Under the pieces are notes generated by a model. That model saw only the letters and a program-made list of their open reading frames with translations. It had not been told where the DNA came from and did not search any database. A program made the position numbers and the translations under genes. This document shows, one piece after another, positions 60,817 through 64,000 of a stretch of DNA of 64,000 nt. The stretch spans positions 27,059-91,058 of the forward strand of contig CANQLP010000005.1 in assembly GCA_947624725.1 (NCBI GenBank), in the 5' to 3' direction. The number at the start of each line of letters is the position of its first letter. Within the stretch, counting starts at the first letter, position 1. The DNA is from an uncultured Clostridia bacterium (lineage in GTDB: Bacteria > Bacillota_A > Clostridia > TANB77 > CAG-508).

Positions 60817-60891
60817 AGGGGTATAGTGTTAATGGTAGCACATCGGTCTCCAAAACCGCTTGTGTGGGTTCGAATCCTACTACCCCTGCCA
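60817..60891 (+). tRNA. tRNA-Trp (CCA anticodon), copy 1
   Basis: Acceptor AGGGGTA/TACCCCT, anticodon loop CTCCAAA giving CCA, canonical T loop TTCGAAT, encoded 3' CCA. The discriminator is G. It has its own promoter. Confidence 0.93.
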
Positions 60892-60973
60892 AAAATAAGA
60901 AAGAAGCTAAATTGAAGTGAACCCAAATTGTTAGACAAAAAGTTTAACAATTTGGATTCACTTTTTATGTATT

Positions 60974-61336
60974 TGGTGGAGATGAGGAGAGTCGAACTCC
61001 TGTCCAGTAACATTTCCACATAAACTTCTCCGAGTGCAGTTTATTAAAGAAGATTCCCTAAAACTCAAGTTAATAAACAAACTTTAAATTTCAGGTAGTT
61101 TCTATAAAAAATACCCACTATTTTAGAAACAATAAATAGCTTCGTTTCCTACGAAATTTGACACTTTATCTAAAATGCGTAGGCCATCTTAGTAAAGTGT
61201 AGCCGCAATTAGGCAGCTAGTGCTAATTCTCTATTATCAGCGTTTATTTTTAGTTTTCGCTTTTTTTAGGTGGCCAAGCGAACCCACCACTCGCTATTTA
61301 TACTTCTATGTTACCGTCGAAACCAAATACATCCCC
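60974..61336 (-). ncRNA. ssrA: tmRNA
   Basis: 363 bases on the minus strand. The 5' GGGGATG pairs with the 3' CATCTCC before the encoded CCA. TTTCGACGG near the 5' end and GGTTCGACTC at the T arm form the tRNA-like part, with pseudoknot-forming repeats between. The tag reading frame ends ADNRELALAA then TAA, the usual degradation signal. It is flanked by the two tRNA-Trp genes. Confidence 0.93.
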
Positions 61337-61431
61337 ATATAAACTATATTATACAACATAAACGGAAAAAAAACAAGATATGAAATCTGGAAATATTTAT
61401 ACATGAATATCAAAATTTTCTTTTTTATAAC

Positions 61432-61460
61432 TTGCATATTTTAAAGTTTTATGCTACTAT
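61432..61460 (+). promoter_or_regulatory. Promoter of the second tRNA-Trp gene
   Basis: TTGCAT, a 17-base spacer, TACTAT; a near copy of the first tRNA-Trp promoter, part of a duplicated unit of about 150 bases. Confidence 0.7.
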
Positions 61461-61483
61461 ATACAAGTAATGAATAAAAAGAT

Positions 61484-61558
61484 AGGGGTATAGTGTTAAT
61501 GGTAGCACATCGGTCTCCAAAACCGCTTGTGTGGGTTTGAATCCTACTACCCCTGCCA
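61484..61558 (+). tRNA. tRNA-Trp (CCA anticodon), variant copy 2
   Basis: Identical to copy 1 except for one base at 61538, where the T loop reads TTTGAAT instead of TTCGAAT. This replaces the invariant C56 that pairs with G19 in the tRNA elbow. It may be a weakened or degrading copy, or a specialised one. The promoter and CCA are intact. Confidence 0.88.
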
Positions 61559-61663
61559 CAATAAATAAAAAAAGTATTGCACTTTGTAAATTGTTTTGAT
61601 ATGATAGTTATATAAAATTCTACAAAATATTTCAAAAATGTACAAAAGAAAGGGGAATATGTA

Positions 61664-62194
61664 GTGATAAAGAACGAAAGAGGGATATCCTTCGTAGGAA
61701 TTATTATAATTATTGTTTTTGGTATAGCTCTTATTACTGCTATTGGAAATACTTATTGGCATAAAGAAGCAAGCAGTACTGTACAAGATTCTGGTTCATC
61801 TATTTTTCAAAGTATAAAAGAGCCTCGTTCAACATATATTCCAAAATGTAAAAATATTGATTTTGTGACATTAGCTAGAAATCCAAATCAATACAAAGGG
61901 CAAAATTTTACTTTTACAGGTGAAGTTATTCAAACAATGGATGGATACAATAATAATGTGGAAATAAGAATGAATATTACTCCAGAGCTAATATTTGGAG
62001 AAACATATTATAAAGATACGATTTATGTAACTTATCAATATGAGAATAGTTATGAAAGTAGAATTTTAGAGGGAGATATAGTAACTATATATGGAGAATG
62101 CGAAGGATTACATAGTTATATATCTATAACAAATACTCAAATAACTTTACCTAAAATAGCTGCTAAATATATAGATATAAAATCACATAAATAA
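61664..62194 (+). CDS. Prepilin-like membrane-anchored protein with OB-like domain
   Basis: 176 residues from GTG 61664 (AAAGGGGAATA upstream). The N-terminus NERGISFVGIIIIIVFGIALI has the form of a class III prepilin signal. The rest (about 55-170) is a beta-rich domain with FTFTGEVIQTMDG and LEGDIVTIYGECEG, an OB-fold-like pattern seen in single-domain extracellular Clostridia proteins. Function unknown. Confidence 0.6.
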   Translation: MIKNERGISFVGIIIIIVFGIALITAIGNTYWHKEASSTVQDSGSSIFQSIKEPRSTYIPKCKNIDFVTLARNPNQYKGQNFTFTGEVIQTMDGYNNNVEIRMNITPELIFGETYYKDTIYVTYQYENSYESRILEGDIVTIYGECEGLHSYISITNTQITLPKIAAKYIDIKSHK

Positions 62195-62207
62195 AATATA
62201 ATAATAC

Positions 62208-62246
62208 AGAAAAGGAAGATAACTATAAAAGGTTATCTTCCTTTTA
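62208..62246 (+). terminator. Rho-independent terminator
   Basis: AAAAGGAAGATAAC and GTTATCTTCCTTTT pair perfectly around TATAAAAG. Confidence 0.88.
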
Positions 62247-62306
62247 TAATGCTAATTATAGCTAAAAAGATATACAATATGGAAAAAATTTACATAACAA
62301 AAAATA

Positions 62307-62336
62307 TTGACAAAATACTGCAAAAAATGCTATAAT
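62307..62336 (+). promoter_or_regulatory. Promoter of the GNAT/GT8 unit
   Basis: TTGACA, an 18-base spacer, TATAAT. Confidence 0.75.
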
Positions 62337-62504
62337 TCCTATTATACAATAAGGTACTTATGCGAAATTTTAATCTAAATTTAAAAAAGCTAAAGAAATA
62401 TTACTGCATTTGAGATTACTTTTCTTCCACCCGAAAACTTAAATTGATTATGTCAGATAAATGAAAGCTTTTTACAATAAAATTACTGTGCGGAGGGATG
62501 CAAA

Positions 62505-62933
62505 ATGTACGAATTAAGGGAGTATGATATAAAAGATAGAGAACAATTAATTAAATTATGGTTAGATGTATGTGTTGAAGAACATGGATTTGAAGAATGG
62601 CGCGAAGGTATGGAAATGTTAGATGAGTCTGAGTATGAAAAAATACTAGTTGCAATAGCTAATGGACAAGTTATAGGAAGCATGGCATATAAAAGAATAG
62701 ATGAAGAAATAGCTGAACTAAAAAGAGTATATTTATATCCAGAGCACAGGGGAAAAGGAATAGCAAAAAGATTATATGAAACAATATTAGAAATAATAAA
62801 AGGTAAAAATTACAAAAAGATACTTGCAGAAACTAATGAAAATTTTGTAAGTGGAATGAAATTTTACTATAAAAATAATTTTGAACTTAAAAGCAAAGAT
62901 AATGAAACATGTGTATTTTCTTTAGATATTTAA
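62505..62933 (+). CDS. GNAT-family N-acetyltransferase
   Basis: 142 residues. The acetyl-CoA-binding motif A RGKGIAKRLYETIL (about residue 84) and a C-terminal FYYKNNFELK strand are typical. The acetyl acceptor is unknown. GGAGGG lies just upstream. It is followed 19 bases downstream by a GT8 gene. Confidence 0.85.
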   Translation: MYELREYDIKDREQLIKLWLDVCVEEHGFEEWREGMEMLDESEYEKILVAIANGQVIGSMAYKRIDEEIAELKRVYLYPEHRGKGIAKRLYETILEIIKGKNYKKILAETNENFVSGMKFYYKNNFELKSKDNETCVFSLDI

Positions 62934-62952
62934 GTAATTGGAGGAAATTTAT

Positions 62953-63837
62953 TTGGAACAAAAAAGAGCTTATATAACAGTATTATCTACAAACGAATAT
63001 TTAATTGGAGTATTGGTATTAAATGAATCTTTAATTAAAGTAAATTCTAAATATAAATTAGTAGTTTTAATAAATGATAATATTTCGGAAGAAACAATAA
63101 GTATTTTGAAACAAAATAATATAGAAACAATAAAAATCAATTCAATAGATTTACCAGAGTGGATAATAAATAAGAATAGTAGTAGACATGTTAATTGGAA
63201 CTATACATTTGATAAGCTTGCAATTTTTGAATTAACACAATTTGAAAAAATAGTATTTTTAGATAGTGATATGTTTGTAAGGAATAATATAGATGAGCTT
63301 TTTGAAAAACCACATATGTCGGCAACAGTAGATAGATGCGATACAATACTTGTAAAGGATAATTATCAAAAGTTAACATCTGGTATGCTTGTTATAGAAC
63401 CAAAAGATGGTATAATGTCAGAATTTCAGCAAATATTAACTGATGAAGGTATAAGGGATAATTATCAAAATATAGGTGATCAGGATATTATACAATTATA
63501 TGATAAAGAATGGGAAAATAAGAAAGAACTACATTTATCTGTAAAATATAATATGTTTTTTCTTGATATAGACTATTATGTGAAAAAGGGAATATATAAA
63601 TTAGAAGATATTAGTATAATTCATTTTATTACTGCAAATAAACCATGGATTTATGATAAAAAAGAATTATATACAGATTACCTAGATTGGCTAGAAAGTG
63701 TAACAAAAGTAGATTATGAGAAGCATCATTTAGAGGAAACAAAAGAGAATTTAGAAGCGGGAAGAGAATGTAAGAAAAAAATATTAGATGAATATAGTGA
63801 GATGCTTTATAAATATAAAAATCAGATAAATTTTTAA
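62953..63837 (+). CDS. GT8-family glycosyltransferase
   Basis: 294 residues. AYITVLSTNEYLIGVLVLNESL start, the metal-binding DSD in IVFLDSDMFVRNNIDELF, GDQDIIQLY and HFITANKPW, as in glycogenin/galactinol-synthase-like GT8 enzymes. I start at TTG 62953, nine bases after GGAGG. The donor sugar is not evident from sequence. Confidence 0.86.
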   Translation: MEQKRAYITVLSTNEYLIGVLVLNESLIKVNSKYKLVVLINDNISEETISILKQNNIETIKINSIDLPEWIINKNSSRHVNWNYTFDKLAIFELTQFEKIVFLDSDMFVRNNIDELFEKPHMSATVDRCDTILVKDNYQKLTSGMLVIEPKDGIMSEFQQILTDEGIRDNYQNIGDQDIIQLYDKEWENKKELHLSVKYNMFFLDIDYYVKKGIYKLEDISIIHFITANKPWIYDKKELYTDYLDWLESVTKVDYEKHHLEETKENLEAGRECKKKILDEYSEMLYKYKNQINF

Positions 63838-63854
63838 GAAAACGACGAAAAATA

Positions 63855-63884
63855 TTGACAAAACATTAGGAAATATAGTAAAAT
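63855..63884 (+). promoter_or_regulatory. Promoter of tRNA-His
   Basis: TTGACA, an 18-base spacer, TAAAAT, about 40 bases before the tRNA. Confidence 0.6.
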
Positions 63885-63923
63885 AATAAATGCACTGTTA
63901 GTACAGTTGCATTTAAAGTGGAC

Positions 63924-64000
63924 GGTGGATGTAGCGTAGTTGGTTAACGCGCCAGTTTGTGGCACTGGAGACCGTGGGTTCGAGTCCCATCTTCCACCCC
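63924..64000 (+). tRNA. tRNA-His (GTG anticodon), cut by the window end
   Basis: Extra 5' G opposite C73 as in histidine tRNAs, anticodon loop TTTGTGG giving GTG, T loop TTCGAGT. The final A of the encoded CCA lies just outside the window. The acceptor stem has a U-U pair near its inner end. Confidence 0.9.

Larger units (their letters stand above)
62195..62504 (+). other. Intergenic region with terminator, promoter and long leader
   Basis: From left to right: a terminator hairpin, about 60 AT-rich bases, a consensus promoter, then about 160 bases of leader before the GNAT gene. I see no known riboswitch and no open frame in the leader. Confidence 0.6.

Noticed and set aside
60783..61635. 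Open frames over the tRNA-Trp genes and tmRNA
   Set aside because: They are antisense to or inside RNA genes and arise from the duplicated tRNA unit; they have no ribosome binding site or family.
1..64000. CRISPR arrays, insertion sequences, prophage or integrase genes
   Set aside because: No regularly spaced repeats, transposase or integrase motifs were seen.

Overview
The window is a low-GC, gene-dense chromosomal segment from a Gram-positive, Clostridia-like bacterium, probably an uncultured gut-type lineage. Evidence for this is AGA-dominated arginine codons, strong AGGAGG-type ribosome binding sites, frequent TTG starts, a PASTA kinase/PP2C pair, a class B sortase, GshF, a CD1247-type protein, and tRNA and tmRNA genes with encoded CCA. 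I cannot place it to species.

The outstanding feature is a systematic recoding pattern. Nineteen otherwise intact conserved genes contain 29 single-base +1 frame breaks, and every one falls exactly at an in-frame CGG codon. Skipping the C of CGG and reading the next GGN as glycine restores the family sequence each time. The rule holds for genes on both strands (feoA, feoB, a DUF5684-like gene and an M23 peptidase are on the minus strand), and it always follows the coding strand and frame. I found no frameshift of any other kind and no internal stop other than those caused by these breaks. Outside three atypical genes between 50.4 and 56.9 kb, CGG is never used as an ordinary arginine codon. 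The simplest reading is that CGG is an unassigned or hungry codon at which the ribosome moves +1, or that CGGN is read as a four-base glycine codon. RNA editing and assembly artefact are the alternatives to test.

Layout. 0-4 kb: a polytopic membrane protein, two pseudouridine synthases (RluD and RluB types, seven CGG sites between them) and an S1 protein. 3.9-9.4 kb: a replication-relaxation-like protein with a TraG/VirD4 ATPase, small proteins and a two-OB-fold SSB. 9.6-21.2 kb: gshF, a PF06541 membrane protein, a very large MMPL protein with a repeat insert, ttcA, an HdeD-like protein, cardiolipin synthase and a CapA protein. 21.2-26.7 kb: feoAB, rpmE, an SPFH/NfeD pair and a DUF5684-like membrane protein. 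26.9-30.7 kb: rlmN, PP2C phosphatase and PASTA kinase. 30.8-34.7 kb: a surface protein with a TPKTG sorting signal, a class B sortase and a prepilin-like protein. 34.8-52.1 kb: an exopolysaccharide locus with manC, gmd, an rmd-like reductase, phosphomannomutase and manA (a GDP-mannose to GDP-D-rhamnose route), four glycosyltransferases, a Wzy-like polymerase, a Wzx-like flippase and an acyltransferase. 50.4-57 kb: three genes of different codon usage, an MgtA-like P-type ATPase and coaD, with a nested inverted repeat between the last two. 57.1-64 kb: tRNA-Thr, a CaCA exchanger, efp, a CD1247-type protein, an M23 lipoprotein, GtrA, two near-identical tRNA-Trp genes flanking tmRNA, a prepilin-like protein, a GNAT, a GT8 glycosyltransferase and tRNA-His cut by the window end.

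If the CGG sites were real lesions, RNA modification, glutathione synthesis, iron uptake, kinase/phosphatase signalling and the whole polysaccharide pathway would all be dead here. The clean, uniform pattern argues that they are decoded.
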